DNA from: MKSF01 sp037190225
GTDB lineage: Bacteria > Bacteroidota > Bacteroidia > Chitinophagales > Chitinophagaceae
Assembly: GCA_037190225.1 (NCBI GenBank)
Contig: JBBCJL010000006.1
Coordinates: 558,001 to 622,000 of the forward strand
Direction: 5' to 3'
DNA: 64,000 bases
Shown: in pieces, positions 1-8,786 of the stretch
Position numbering within the stretch: the first letter of the stretch is position 1
Layout: the number at the start of each line of letters is the position of its first letter
Made by a program: the position numbers and the translations under genes
Notes under the pieces: generated by a model
Told to the model about the DNA's origin: nothing
Seen by the model: only the letters and a program-made list of their open reading frames with translations
Database searches by the model: none

Positions 1-639
1 CAGGACAGGAGTCCCCGTCTCATCCGGGTTCCCGATCCAGTCCAGGTAATTTTTACTGATATATTTATAAAATTCCGTATTGGCTTCGCTCTTCTGCGTC
101 TGGAACACTTCCAGCATTTCCGGGCTGTCGCTTTTGCTCATCTCCACCTCCCAGTACACCAGCTTTTTATACAGGTCCTGCCATTCCCTGGCGCTCAGGT
201 TATCATTCAGCGCCATCATCATATTGCGGAACTCCTTCTGGTATTCGGTATTCGTCTTTTCCGACACCAGTCTCCTGGAGTCCACGATCTTCTTCAGTGA
301 CAGCAGCACCTGGTTGGGATTTACCGGCTTGATCAGGTAATCGGAGATCTGCGACCCGATAGCCTCTTCCATAATGTATTCCGCTTCATTCTTGGTGACC
401 ATTACTACCGGGAGCGTGGGCTTGGTCTCCTTTATTTTCTGCAGGGTTTCCAGGCCGGTCAGGCCCGGCATGCTTTCATCCAGCAGCACCACATCCGTTT
501 CGTTGTTATCGTTGATATATTCCAGAGCATCATAGCCGTTGTTGAAGGATGCTACTTCATACCCTTTTTGCGTAAGAAATAAAATGATAGGCTTCAGTGA
601 GGCTATTTCGTCGTCTACCCAGATAATTTTTGCTGACAT
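1..639 (-). CDS. porX: PorX-like response regulator (3' end outside window)
   Basis: The 213 visible codons begin at ATG 639 and run off the left edge without a stop. The N-terminal 120 or so residues are a CheY-like receiver: an acidic WVDDE cluster at residues 7-11, a phospho-acceptor Asp in VVLLDESMPG, and a Lys in DYLIKPVNPNQ. The segment after it (SLKKIVDSRRLVSEKTN, then YKKLVYWEVE) matches what I know of PorX, the regulator of type IX secretion in Bacteroidota, which carries a C-terminal PglZ phosphatase-like domain; that domain would lie outside this window. No DNA-binding domain is visible so far. A TAAGTTTA sequence upstream resembles the Bacteroidota -7 element. Family and role come from recognition of the receiver and linker; the missing C-terminus leaves some doubt. 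Confidence 0.85.
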   Translation of the reverse strand, partial: MSAKIIWVDDEIASLKPIILFLTQKGYEVASFNNGYDALEYINDNNETDVVLLDESMPGLTGLETLQKIKETKPTLPVVMVTKNEAEYIMEEAIGSQISDYLIKPVNPNQVLLSLKKIVDSRRLVSEKTNTEYQKEFRNMMMALNDNLSAREWQDLYKKLVYWEVEMSKSDSPEMLEVFQTQKSEANTEFYKYISKNYLDWIGNPDETGTPVL

Positions 640-806
640 AAGATTCGTTTTTGTTGCTTAATATAAACTTACTATTCGCTGATTTAGTATGGCCTGCAGG
701 AAATAATATGCTCTTATCAAATATAGATCAATATACAATCAAATAAAAGATATGAATGTTTTTTTATAAATAGTTTACAGAAAGACAAGGCGGCTTCCTG
801 CCTGCC

Positions 807-1850
807 TTACCTGATATTCCTTGCGTTAAGCGCTTCATGGTAACGCCGCGCGTTCACCAGGTGCTGCGCATAGGTTTCCGCAAAAACGTGGTAGCCGCTG
901 AAATCCTCACGGGCGCAGAAATACAGGTATCCTGTCTGCTCGGGATGCAGCACCGCTTCAATGGATCTTTTGGAAGGGGTACAGATAGGCCCCGGCGGCA
1001 GCCCGGTATGCCTGTACGTATTGTAAGGCGAGCTGATCTGTGTATGCTCGTTAAGGATCCGCTTAATGGTAAAATCGTTCCAGGCAAATTTCACTGTAGG
1101 ATCGGCCTGCAGCGGCATGCCTTTCCGCAGCCGGTTCAGGTACACGCTGGCCACGGCAGGCTTTTCATCATGCTTATTGGTCTCCTCCTCCACGATGGAA
1201 GCGAGGGTGACCACCCCGGCGGGCTGCAGCTGCAGCGCCGCCGCCGCGGCTTTCCGCTCATCCGTCCAGTATTTTTCATAATAGGCCGCCAGCTTTTTCA
1301 GCAGGCCCTCCGCATCCGTATTCCACCAATACTCATAGGTATCCGGCAGCACCAGGCTCATCGCCGTATATTCATTGAGCCCGTACTGCTGCAGGAAATC
1401 CCTGTCACGAAGCAACTGTCTCAGGGCCGCCGTATCGGTCTCCAGCCGCTGCGATACAAAAGCAATAAGATCATCTTTGGTCCGGAATTTATTGATCACC
1501 AGCTTTACCGGCTCCTGCTTCCCGTTTCGCAGCTTCCTGACAATGGCATAATTGCCTTCATACGGACCGATCCTGTATTTGCCCGGCCTTACCTTTTTGT
1601 CAAGACCTGCCTGCCGTGCCAGTAGCCTGAAAGAGGTGCTATTGCTCAGCACACGCTGCTCCTCCATCTGCCGGAGCAGGTCATCGAAGGAAGACCCCGT
1701 CCTGATATACACATACCCTTCCCTGAAATCCCCGCTGACATTATTCATAAAGGTGCGGTAAGCCAGCCAGCCGCCCGCGGCCAGCAAGAGGATGATCACT
1801 GTCAGGAAGACCTTGCTTCTTTTGCGTTGCTTACCGGGAGTACGAGGCAT
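807..1850 (-). CDS. mltG: Endolytic transglycosylase MltG
   Basis: 347 residues, the usual length of the YceG/MltG family. This inner-membrane lytic transglycosylase cuts nascent peptidoglycan and is thought to terminate glycan strands. A basic N-terminus is followed by one membrane anchor (about residues 14-32), a LysM-like region, and the catalytic domain. The family signature LASIVEEET contains the expected catalytic glutamate (E221), and the second conserved block LPPGPICTPS is near residue 285. The gene lies downstream of porX on the same strand with about 170 bases between them, so it may be independently transcribed. The ATG at 1850 gives a normal Lys/Arg-rich cytoplasmic start. Confidence 0.95.
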   Translation of the reverse strand: MPRTPGKQRKRSKVFLTVIILLLAAGGWLAYRTFMNNVSGDFREGYVYIRTGSSFDDLLRQMEEQRVLSNSTSFRLLARQAGLDKKVRPGKYRIGPYEGNYAIVRKLRNGKQEPVKLVINKFRTKDDLIAFVSQRLETDTAALRQLLRDRDFLQQYGLNEYTAMSLVLPDTYEYWWNTDAEGLLKKLAAYYEKYWTDERKAAAAALQLQPAGVVTLASIVEEETNKHDEKPAVASVYLNRLRKGMPLQADPTVKFAWNDFTIKRILNEHTQISSPYNTYRHTGLPPGPICTPSKRSIEAVLHPEQTGYLYFCAREDFSGYHVFAETYAQHLVNARRYHEALNARNIR

Positions 1851-1977
1851 ATCAGAATACGTATTTGAAAATAATTAGTGCTATCAAAGATATTGAATCA
1901 GGGATGGAAAAATACTTAATAAAACATTAATTGCATTTATTCGCGCCGGCGGCCCCCGTAAAGCGGGGAATATTCTT

Positions 1978-1985
1978 TAACTTTG
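1978..1985 (+). promoter_or_regulatory. -7 promoter element of ispH
   Basis: TAACTTTG is a full match to the Bacteroidota -7 consensus TAnnTTTG. Transcription would begin near 1990, which excludes the upstream TTG at 1983 as start codon and supports ATG 2013. No clear -33 TTTG is visible. Confidence 0.5.
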
Positions 1986-2012
1986 AGGTACATACATGCA
2001 TTTTCCCAAGAT

Positions 2013-3260
2013 ATGAAGTCATTTGATGTTCCGGTACATTACAGAAGCCCCTTAATTTCCTCTATCAAGCAGCAGCGGAAGGCCCAGGACAAGCTGAAAA
2101 AGGACTTCACCCCTACCCGCATCCGCATAGGAACGCTGGAAGTGGTGATAGCCAGGCATTTCGGGTTTTGCTACGGTGTGGAGAATGCCATAGAGATCGC
2201 TTTCCGGGCCGTGCATGAAAATCCCGGGCGCAGGATCTACCTGCTCAGCGAGATGATCCATAATCCCCAGGTAAATGCAGACCTCCAGGCAGAGGGCGTA
2301 ACCTTCATCATGGATACCTACGGCAACCAGCTGATCCCCTGGGAGGCCATCAGCAGCGAGGATGTGGTGATCGTGCCGGCTTTTGGTACCACTATAGAGA
2401 TAGAAACGCTGCTGCAGTCCAAAGGCATCCGGATAGAGACCTATAATACCACCTGCCCTTTCGTGGAGAAGGTATGGAACAGGAGCGAAAAGATAGGCAA
2501 TGACGGCTATACCATAATAGTGCATGGCAAGCCGCGTCACGAAGAGACCCGCGCCACCTTTTCCCACAGCAAGCAGAATGCGCCCACCGTGGTGGTCAAT
2601 GATATGAAGGAAGCGGTGGAGCTGGCCGGCTATATCACAGGAGAGAAGCCTGCGGCCCGGTTCTATGAAGAGTTCAAGGGGCAGTACTCCAGGGATTTTG
2701 ATGTAGAAAAGGACCTGCAGAAAATAGGCGTGGTCAACCAGACCACGATGCTGGCCAGCGATACACAGGGCATAGCCGATTTTCTCAAGAATGTTGTCCG
2801 GACCCGTTATAACCTGGACGATGAGCGCCTGAAAGCACGTTTTGCCGACACCCGGGATACCCTTTGCTATGCCACCAACGACAACCAGACCGCGGTAACC
2901 GGTATGCTGAAAGAGACCGCTGATTTTGCGCTTGTCATAGGCGGCTATAACAGCAGCAATACCTCCCACCTCGTAGAGCTGTGTGAAGAAAAGCTGCCCA
3001 CTTATTTCATCAATCATGAAAGATGCCTGGTGGATGCGGACCGGATACAGCATTTTAATTTTCACGACAAGCAGGAGATACTGACAGCAGGCTTCCTCCC
3101 TGAACGGCTGCCGGTCACCGTTATGGTCACTTCCGGCGCCTCTTGTCCCGATGCGCTGGTGGAAAGGGTCATAGAGCGCCTGGCCCTCCTGACGGGCAAT
3201 CACGTTGCTATGGGGCAGCTGCAGGAGCAGGTAGCGGACGGAACTTTCCTGCTCAGCTGA
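2013..3260 (+). CDS. ispH: 4-hydroxy-3-methylbut-2-enyl diphosphate reductase
   Basis: Last enzyme of the non-mevalonate (MEP) isoprenoid pathway, reducing HMBPP to IPP and DMAPP with a [4Fe-4S] cluster. The three cluster cysteines are recognisable: RHFGFCYGVENAI (C53), TTCPFVEKVW, and TSGASCPDALVE near the C-terminus. Other family motifs are visible (HGKPRHEET, VVNQTTMLASDT, IGGYNSSNTSHL). At 415 residues it is longer than the ~315-residue E. coli enzyme, because of an N-terminal extension of about 40 residues and an insertion between the second and third cysteine regions; the long form is usual in Bacteroidota. The frame stays open upstream to a TTG at 1983, but the promoter element at 1978 makes ATG 2013 the better start. 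Confidence 0.96.
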   Translation: MKSFDVPVHYRSPLISSIKQQRKAQDKLKKDFTPTRIRIGTLEVVIARHFGFCYGVENAIEIAFRAVHENPGRRIYLLSEMIHNPQVNADLQAEGVTFIMDTYGNQLIPWEAISSEDVVIVPAFGTTIEIETLLQSKGIRIETYNTTCPFVEKVWNRSEKIGNDGYTIIVHGKPRHEETRATFSHSKQNAPTVVVNDMKEAVELAGYITGEKPAARFYEEFKGQYSRDFDVEKDLQKIGVVNQTTMLASDTQGIADFLKNVVRTRYNLDDERLKARFADTRDTLCYATNDNQTAVTGMLKETADFALVIGGYNSSNTSHLVELCEEKLPTYFINHERCLVDADRIQHFNFHDKQEILTAGFLPERLPVTVMVTSGASCPDALVERVIERLALLTGNHVAMGQLQEQVADGTFLLS

Positions 3261-3476
3261 TTTTTTTTATTTGGCTACCCGGGCACAGGGAACAAAGTGA
3301 GGTTGCAATGAGAGGAGAAAATCGTCATTTGACTGTAGCGTAGCAAAACAGGAACATCTGAAAAGGCTTCTAAAAGGGCTTATATGCCCATTCACCGGAA
3401 ATACAATGATACAGCTATACCCGTAGCTATAAGTAGAAAATCCGTTTTTTTTAATAATTTTAAACACCATTATACT

Positions 3477-3734
3477 ATGCAGGAATTAATCAAAGAGTTG
3501 ATAGCCAAGGCAGGTCTCAGCGAAGAGACAGCCCAGAAATCGGTAGCCGTTACCAAAGATTTTATCAAAAGCAAGGTTCCCCCGGCTTTCCAGGATAAAA
3601 TAGACGATATCCTGGAAGGGAAGTTTGACGTTATGTCCTTAATGAACGCCTTTATGAGCGGCAATTCCCAAACAGACGGTACCGGCAACGGCTCCCCGCT
3701 GGATACGCTGAAAGGCATGTTCGGCAATAAATAA
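3477..3734 (+). CDS. Small conserved hypothetical protein (85 aa)
   Basis: I do not recognise a named family with certainty. The 85-residue product begins MQELIKELIAKAGLSEETAQ, which reads as amphipathic helices, continues with a helical region containing KVPPAFQDKIDDILEG, and ends in a Gly/Ser/Thr-rich linker and a short DTLKGMFGNK tail. No signal peptide or membrane segment is present, so it is probably cytoplasmic. The pattern resembles short DUF2267/DUF2780-like helical proteins, which is only an analogy. The frame is open further upstream to 3384, but the ATG at 3477 follows an A/T-rich leader and gives a sensible N-terminus. It ends at a strong bidirectional terminator. Confidence 0.7.
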   Translation: MQELIKELIAKAGLSEETAQKSVAVTKDFIKSKVPPAFQDKIDDILEGKFDVMSLMNAFMSGNSQTDGTGNGSPLDTLKGMFGNK

Positions 3735-3759
3735 GCGGCGATCAGTGAACATATCACCC

Positions 3760-3800
3760 AAAGCACCTACCCGGCAGGAATCCTGCCGGGTAGGTGCTTT
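3760..3800. terminator. Bidirectional terminator (20-bp perfect stem)
   Basis: An essentially perfect inverted repeat of 20 bp per arm, arms AAAGCACCTACCCGGCAGGA and its complement, with a one-base centre, flanked by short A and T runs. It sits between two converging genes and can serve both. Confidence 0.85.
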
Positions 3801-3819
3801 AAAATAGCTTATGCCCGGA

Positions 3820-4779
3820 TCAGGAAGCCGTTATTTCCTGTGCGGGTGCTGTTTCCGGCTGCTCTTTGGAGCGGAGATAATCCGCCCTTTCCTGCTGTGC
3901 CTCCATGATCTTTTCAAGATATGGCTGCAGCACCGCTTCGAGCTGTTCTACCGTTATATCATTGGCAGCGCTGTTTTCCAGCAGGCTCATCCAGGGTCTG
4001 CGCTGCCCCCATGGGTAGTCGCCGTAAATGACGGTCGGCGTGCCTTTCGCCACCAGCTGCCCGTTCTTCAGCTGCCACTGGTCCGCCCAGTCATACAGCC
4101 ACTGCGCATCTTCCGCCAGCAGGCGCATACAGGAGTGCGATATAGGATAGCCAGGCAGGTCGTACTGGTGCCAGCCCACCCCCTGCGTATTGTGCACATT
4201 AAAGTTCCATTTCAATACCCAGGCGCTGTTCACCGAGCTTTTGATCTCTTTCCCTTTCCAGTTGGCAAAGAAGAGACCTGTCGGCGTTTTGGTAGCCTTT
4301 TTGCCCATATTGGTAGGTCCCCAGGTCTTCAGCATCCCCTGCTCATATACTGCGTATGCCTGTATAGGATAGGAGAAGAGCACCAGCTTATTGACCTTGG
4401 CCAGCATGTCCATCCGCAGCGGGAAAGGACTGTAAGCCTCCAACTCTTTAAACCTGTCCGGCACCAGCAAAGTGTCAAGACCCGGCATATGTTTTTTATC
4501 CGCTCTGTTGATCGTAGCCAGTATCTTTATCTGGGCATCGTCCAGCGCCCGGAAGGCTTTCTTCAGCGAGTCCGATTTTCTGAGCGGCCAGGCTGTATAG
4601 GTAAAATCTTTCTCCGGTGCGGCAGCTGACTTAGCTGGCCCGGACGCATGAGGTGCGGCAGCCGTATCCTGCTGTTGCGCCGGGGACGCCGGGTCGCCGG
4701 GCTTCTCGGAAATATCCCCGCAGGAGCAGACAGACAGCATACAGCTGATAATAAAGAGGTAGTGAAAGGATTTGTGCAT
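3820..4779 (-). CDS. L,D-transpeptidase (YkuD) lipoprotein
   Basis: 319 residues from ATG 4779 (a TTG one codon upstream is less likely). The N-terminus is a signal peptide ending in a lipobox-like VCSC, so the protein is probably lipidated at C20. A low-complexity Ala/Pro/Gln linker follows to about residue 55. The YkuD catalytic signature is visible as a His in VGWHQYDLPG and the SHSCMRL block (about residues 214-220) with the nucleophilic Cys217; the usual SHGC is SHSC here. Such enzymes form or edit 3-3 peptidoglycan cross-links or attach proteins to the wall. The strength of the catalytic block makes the enzyme class secure; the substrate is unknown. It stands alone between two transcription units. 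Confidence 0.88.
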   Translation of the reverse strand: MHKSFHYLFIISCMLSVCSCGDISEKPGDPASPAQQQDTAAAPHASGPAKSAAAPEKDFTYTAWPLRKSDSLKKAFRALDDAQIKILATINRADKKHMPGLDTLLVPDRFKELEAYSPFPLRMDMLAKVNKLVLFSYPIQAYAVYEQGMLKTWGPTNMGKKATKTPTGLFFANWKGKEIKSSVNSAWVLKWNFNVHNTQGVGWHQYDLPGYPISHSCMRLLAEDAQWLYDWADQWQLKNGQLVAKGTPTVIYGDYPWGQRRPWMSLLENSAANDITVEQLEAVLQPYLEKIMEAQQERADYLRSKEQPETAPAQEITAS

Positions 4780-4945
4780 CAAAAGCGGTATTAAAAGTTT
4801 ATGCTGGTAGGAATCAAAAATTCATGTTCAAATATAACAGGTTTTCCTATTAATCGCGCAACCTTCATATAAAAATAATTTTACACATAACAACAGCGTA
4901 GCTGCCGGGTCCGGCAGCTACGCTGAATCTTAGCTTACGCCGGTA

Positions 4946-6475
4946 TTAAATATGGAACTTAATGCCCTGTGCCAGCGGCAGTGAGTTACCGTAATTGATC
5001 GTATTGGTCTGGCGTCTCATATAGGCTTTCCAGCTGTCGGAACCGCTTTCCCTGCCGCCGCCGGTCTCTTTCTCGCCACCAAAAGCTCCGCCGATCTCGG
5101 CGCCGCTGGTACCGATGTTGACATTGGCAATGCCGCAATCGCTGCCTTCCGCAGAGAGGAAACGCTGCGCTTCCCGAAGGTTGCCGGTAAAGATAGCGGA
5201 AGAAAGTCCCTGCGGCACACTATTCTGCAGCTCAATGGCCTCTTCCAGCGTGGTGTATTTCATAACGTAGAGGATAGGTGCAAAGGTTTCTTCCTGCACG
5301 ATATCCAGGTCATTGGCCGCTTCAATGATGCAGGGCTTCACATAGCAGCCGTTCTCATAGCCTTCCGGCGTATAGCGGCCGCCTTCCACGATCACGCGTC
5401 CGCCTGCGGCCTTGGCGGTCTCTATCGCTTTCAGGTAGGTATTGACAGCATCTTCATCGATCAGCGGGCCGATATGATTGTTCGCGTCCAGCGGGTTGCC
5501 GATCTTCAGCTGACCATAGGCGTTTTTCAGCACCTCAATGGTCTTGTCATATACGCTTTCCTGCACGATCAGGCGGCGGGTCGTGGTACAACGCTGCCCG
5601 GCCGTACCTACCGCGCCGAACACCACGCCCGGCAATACCATAGACAGGTCGGCGCTTTCAGTAACGATAATGGCATTGTTCCCGCCCAGCTCCAGCAGGG
5701 ATTTCCCGAAACGCTGCGCTACCGTCTGGCCTACGATCCGGCCCACACGCGTGGAACCGGTGAAGCTTACCAGCGCTATACGCCGGTCTTCAGACAGCCA
5801 CGGACCGGCATCATCGCCGATAACGAGGCTGCACACCCCTTCCTCTATATTGTTCTCCTTAAATACTTCCGCAATGATATGCTGGCAGGCTATAGCGCAC
5901 AACGGCGTTTTAGAGCTCGGCTTCCAGATACATACATCGCCGCATATCAGCGCCAGCATGGCATTCCAGCTCCATACCGCCACCGGGAAATTGAAGGCGG
6001 AAATGATGCCCACCACGCCTATCGGGTGCCATTGCTCCATCATGCTGTGCTGCGGGCGCTCACTGGCAATGGTCAGGCCATATAGCTGCCTGGACAGTCC
6101 CACGGCAAAATCACAGATATCAATGATCTCCTGCACCTCGCCCAGCCCTTCCTGGTAGCTTTTGCCCATTTCCAGGGATACAAGACTGCCCAGCGGCTCT
6201 TTATATTCCCTCATCTTATTACCGATCTGCCTTACTATCTCACCACGCCTGGGAGCCGGTACGGTCCGCCATGTCTTAAAGGCCTGACGTGCTTTTTCCA
6301 CTACCTCATCATACACTTCCCTGGTGGTATGCTGCGTAGCGGCCAGGTAATCATTATTAATGGGAGAATAGGATTCCAGCCTGGCGCCTTTTCCCTCAGA
6401 CCATACGGTCCCTGTACTTACGCCCTGGTTATCCGCAGCAATCTTCAATTGCTTCAAAATGTCTTGTATGTTCAT
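4946..6475 (-). CDS. Aldehyde dehydrogenase, ALDH7 (antiquitin) type
   Basis: 509 residues from ATG 6475. NAD(P)-dependent aldehyde dehydrogenase fold with catalytic Cys296 in GTAGQRCTTTRR and general-base Glu262 in LLELGGNNA. The FNFPVAVWSWN segment, the GGNNA variant of the motif around the general base and the C-terminal GGGRESGSDSWKAYMRR are typical of ALDH7, whose best-known substrate is L-aminoadipate semialdehyde in lysine breakdown. No lysine catabolic gene is adjacent, so the physiological substrate is open. The frame extends upstream to 6568, but those residues are hydrophobic, overlap a terminator hairpin and do not belong to the family. Lies downstream of a carbonic anhydrase gene that has its own terminator. 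Confidence 0.93.
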   Translation of the reverse strand: MNIQDILKQLKIAADNQGVSTGTVWSEGKGARLESYSPINNDYLAATQHTTREVYDEVVEKARQAFKTWRTVPAPRRGEIVRQIGNKMREYKEPLGSLVSLEMGKSYQEGLGEVQEIIDICDFAVGLSRQLYGLTIASERPQHSMMEQWHPIGVVGIISAFNFPVAVWSWNAMLALICGDVCIWKPSSKTPLCAIACQHIIAEVFKENNIEEGVCSLVIGDDAGPWLSEDRRIALVSFTGSTRVGRIVGQTVAQRFGKSLLELGGNNAIIVTESADLSMVLPGVVFGAVGTAGQRCTTTRRLIVQESVYDKTIEVLKNAYGQLKIGNPLDANNHIGPLIDEDAVNTYLKAIETAKAAGGRVIVEGGRYTPEGYENGCYVKPCIIEAANDLDIVQEETFAPILYVMKYTTLEEAIELQNSVPQGLSSAIFTGNLREAQRFLSAEGSDCGIANVNIGTSGAEIGGAFGGEKETGGGRESGSDSWKAYMRRQTNTINYGNSLPLAQGIKFHI

Positions 6476-6505
6476 AATTTCTGAATAAAATGATCTCTGA
6501 GCTGT

Positions 6506-6513
6506 CAAAATTA
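6506..6513 (-). promoter_or_regulatory. -7 promoter element of the ALDH gene
   Basis: On the minus strand this reads TAATTTTG, matching TAnnTTTG, 30 bases before ATG 6475. A TTG 22 bases further upstream could be the -33 element. It starts inside the T run of the upstream terminator. Confidence 0.45.
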
Positions 6514-6514
6514 A

Positions 6515-6548
6515 ACAAAAAAACAGTACCATTTTCAATGATACTGTT
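6515..6548 (-). terminator. Terminator of the carbonic anhydrase gene
   Basis: On the minus strand a 12-bp stem (AACAGTATCATT / AATGGTACTGTT, one U-G pair) with a GAA loop is followed by seven T residues, a typical intrinsic terminator 24 bases after the stop codon. Confidence 0.8.
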
Positions 6549-6571
6549 ATGCACATTTTAAGGATCATTCC

Positions 6572-7228
6572 CTAGAACAGCGAATGCCAGTCCTTATCCG
6601 TAAGGTTGTAGATCTCCTGGATCTGCTGCAGCTTTTCCTTATGGTTTATCTGCAGGTCTTTGATAAGCCCCGACTTGAGGTCAAAGACCCAGCCATGGAC
6701 CTCTGGGTATCCATGCGCTATATAGGATTCCTGCACGGAAGCATATTTCAGGATATTGATACATTGCTCTTCCACGTTCAGCTCCACCAGGCGGTCGTAA
6801 CGGGCTTCCTCATCCTCAATGGCATTGAGCTCCGCCTTATGCAGCCTGTACACATCCCTTATATTGCGCAGCCAGGGGTTCAGTATGCCCATATCCCTGG
6901 CCTGCATGGCCGCTTTTACGCCGCCGCAGGTATAGTGTCCGCATACAATGATGTGCTTTACCTTCAGGTGCACGACAGCGTAATTGACGACCGCCATCAC
7001 GTTCAGGTCCGTATTGTTGACGAGGTTGGCCACATTACGGTGCACAAATACTTCCCCGGGAGCCAGGCCCATGATCTCGTTGGCGGGCACCCTGCTGTCG
7101 CTGCAGCCGATGTACAGGTAATCGGGGTGCTGGTCGGAGGAAAGCCTGGTCAAAAAATCAGGATCTGCAGCCAGGTTATTGCTTACCCAGGCCTTATTAT
7201 TGTCAAACAGTTTATCGTAGTCACACAT
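6572..7228 (-). CDS. Beta-class carbonic anhydrase
   Basis: 218 residues from ATG 7228. Interconverts CO2 and bicarbonate in the cytoplasm. The zinc ligands of the beta class are present: Cys42 and Asp44 in IGCSDSR, and His98 and Cys101 in VCGHYTCGG; the HRNVANLV block is also canonical. The frame is open 14 codons further upstream, but the additional residues are not family-like and MCDYDKLFDNNKAWV is the usual beginning. It has its own terminator and is unlikely to be co-transcribed with the dehydrogenase gene downstream. Confidence 0.95.
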   Translation of the reverse strand: MCDYDKLFDNNKAWVSNNLAADPDFLTRLSSDQHPDYLYIGCSDSRVPANEIMGLAPGEVFVHRNVANLVNNTDLNVMAVVNYAVVHLKVKHIIVCGHYTCGGVKAAMQARDMGILNPWLRNIRDVYRLHKAELNAIEDEEARYDRLVELNVEEQCINILKYASVQESYIAHGYPEVHGWVFDLKSGLIKDLQINHKEKLQQIQEIYNLTDKDWHSLF

Positions 7229-7297
7229 AAGATCAGTTTTTATGAGGTATATATCCTCCGGAGAGGACAAAATAACAGGTAAATATATACATTTTTG

Positions 7298-8545
7298 TCA
7301 AAAACCGGCACTGCCGGCGATGGCATATTTCCGGATAAAAGCATAGGTGTGGAACAGCAGGCGGTTGGCCAGGTACTGCTTATTGGCGTCCCTGTCATAA
7401 GGCAGGGTAATAAGATGGTGCTCCAGCTCCCTGCCGTTGGTGATGGCCGTATGCACAAAGGCTACCGGCTGCGCTTCGCTCGTTTCTATATAGCCGGTAG
7501 TGCTGATGCCGATATCAGACCCGAAGACCGTACGCGCCCGTTGTGCCATCACCTCGGCCACTTCCCTGCTGGTCGCCGTATGAACGGAGATCAGGTCTGC
7601 CGGCACGCCCAGGATATTTATCTTGGCGCTGATGCTGTAAGTGTTGAGGCTGCCCAGGTACACTTCCGAAGCCCCGGGAACATTGGTAAGCTGGTGGCCG
7701 ATAAAGCCTCCCGAGCAGCTTTCGGCACAGCCGATGGAAAGTGTATGCTGCTGCAGCGATCGTATCACTGAGGCCGCTATGCTTTCAGAGGATTCACTGT
7801 AAATATAGGGTTCCAGCAACCGGCGGATATCCTTCACCACAGCATTGAATAGCGCCGCATCAAAACCGGGACGTGTGGCTGTAATGCTGAAATCGACCGA
7901 GCCGTAAAACGGCAGGTAGGAAAAATACAGATCCGGGTACTGCATCCTGAGCGCTGTAAGCCGCTCTTCAATGTATATCTCTCCCACAAGCGCCACCTCA
8001 AAGTGATGCCGCAGGAGCTTTTGTCCCGGGAAGAGCTCCTGCAAAAGCGGCTCTACTTCCCGGACCCAGATATGCTTCATTTCAAAAGGCACGCCGGGAA
8101 GCGCGACAAGATGGTGATCGTCCTGCCCGATATACAGTCCCGGGGCCGTGCCCAGCTCATTGCTGATCAGCCGGGCAATGGCAGGAAAGGTGTATTGTAT
8201 ACTGAGATTTTCGGGAACCGGCTTGTTGCGCTTTATATAAAGCTGCTCCAGGTGCAGCCTGTAGGCTTCCCGGGGCTCCATCCCACAGCCCCATACGCGG
8301 CAAAGCGCCAGCTTGGTGACGTCATCCTGGGTGGGACCCAGCCCGCCCGAAAGCACCAGCACCCGGCAATGCCGCATCGCGTACCGCACCGCACTGACGA
8401 TATCTTCCTGGCGGTCGGCAATATTTATATGCAGTTGTACGTTAAATCCCAGGTTTTCCAGGTGTGTTGCTATCCATTGCGAGTTGGTATCAAGGGTATG
8501 ACCGTTGACCAGTTCGCCACCGATAGCAATTATAGCAGCATCCAT
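7298..8545 (-). CDS. cinA: CinA: nicotinamide-nucleotide amidohydrolase family
   Basis: 415 residues, full length for CinA. The N-terminal MoCF-like domain (about 1-165) has IGGELVNGHTLDTNSQW and the LSGGLGPTQDDVTK loop. The C-terminal domain (about 250-410) has the amidase signature ESCSGGFIGHQLTNVPGAS. In characterised homologues the C-terminal domain deamidates NMN to nicotinate mononucleotide and the N-terminal domain acts on ADP-ribose-type pyrophosphates, recycling pyridine nucleotides; the competence link of the name is not expected in every host. Seventy bases separate it from the carbonic anhydrase start. Confidence 0.95.
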   Translation of the reverse strand: MDAAIIAIGGELVNGHTLDTNSQWIATHLENLGFNVQLHINIADRQEDIVSAVRYAMRHCRVLVLSGGLGPTQDDVTKLALCRVWGCGMEPREAYRLHLEQLYIKRNKPVPENLSIQYTFPAIARLISNELGTAPGLYIGQDDHHLVALPGVPFEMKHIWVREVEPLLQELFPGQKLLRHHFEVALVGEIYIEERLTALRMQYPDLYFSYLPFYGSVDFSITATRPGFDAALFNAVVKDIRRLLEPYIYSESSESIAASVIRSLQQHTLSIGCAESCSGGFIGHQLTNVPGASEVYLGSLNTYSISAKINILGVPADLISVHTATSREVAEVMAQRARTVFGSDIGISTTGYIETSEAQPVAFVHTAITNGRELEHHLITLPYDRDANKQYLANRLLFHTYAFIRKYAIAGSAGF

Positions 8546-8707
8546 AAGTTGTATTATATCTTTAAATGATCAGGCCGCATAAGGAACAGGTCCTGCTGCG
8601 GGTAGTCCCGGGTAAAAAAAGCTGAAAGCGCCCGGAGGCTTACAAAATTAAAGATTAAAAGCATTTAAAAGACGGCAGCCTGTATCAGGATCTGTATTGC
8701 CGGAAAG

Positions 8708-8723
8708 CTCTCAGGCAAAAGGA
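8708..8723 (+). other. Glycine-riboswitch-like 3' core sequence
   Basis: CTCTCAGGCAAAAGGA matches the most conserved 3' half of glycine aptamers over 16 bases. The matching 5' core (ACCGAAGGAGCAA-like) is not visible upstream, and no plus-strand gene follows; see the finding. Given as a sequence observation, not as a functional riboswitch. Confidence 0.2.
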
Positions 8724-8749
8724 AAAAAATAAAGCGCGTAAAAACGCGC
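8724..8749 (-). terminator. Terminator of the TonB receptor operon
   Basis: On the minus strand GCGCGT and ACGCGC pair around a TTTT loop and are followed by TTTATTTTTTT. It lies 38 bases after the last stop codon of the leftward operon. Confidence 0.75.
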
Positions 8750-8786
8750 CTTCAACTTTAATAGAATGTATATGAAAAAAACTCGC

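Noticed and set aside
2052..3203. Long leftward open frame (383 codons) opposite ispH
   Set aside because: It lies fully antisense to a clearly recognisable enzyme with all cluster cysteines, and its translation shows no family motif. High GC content at third positions produces such frames.
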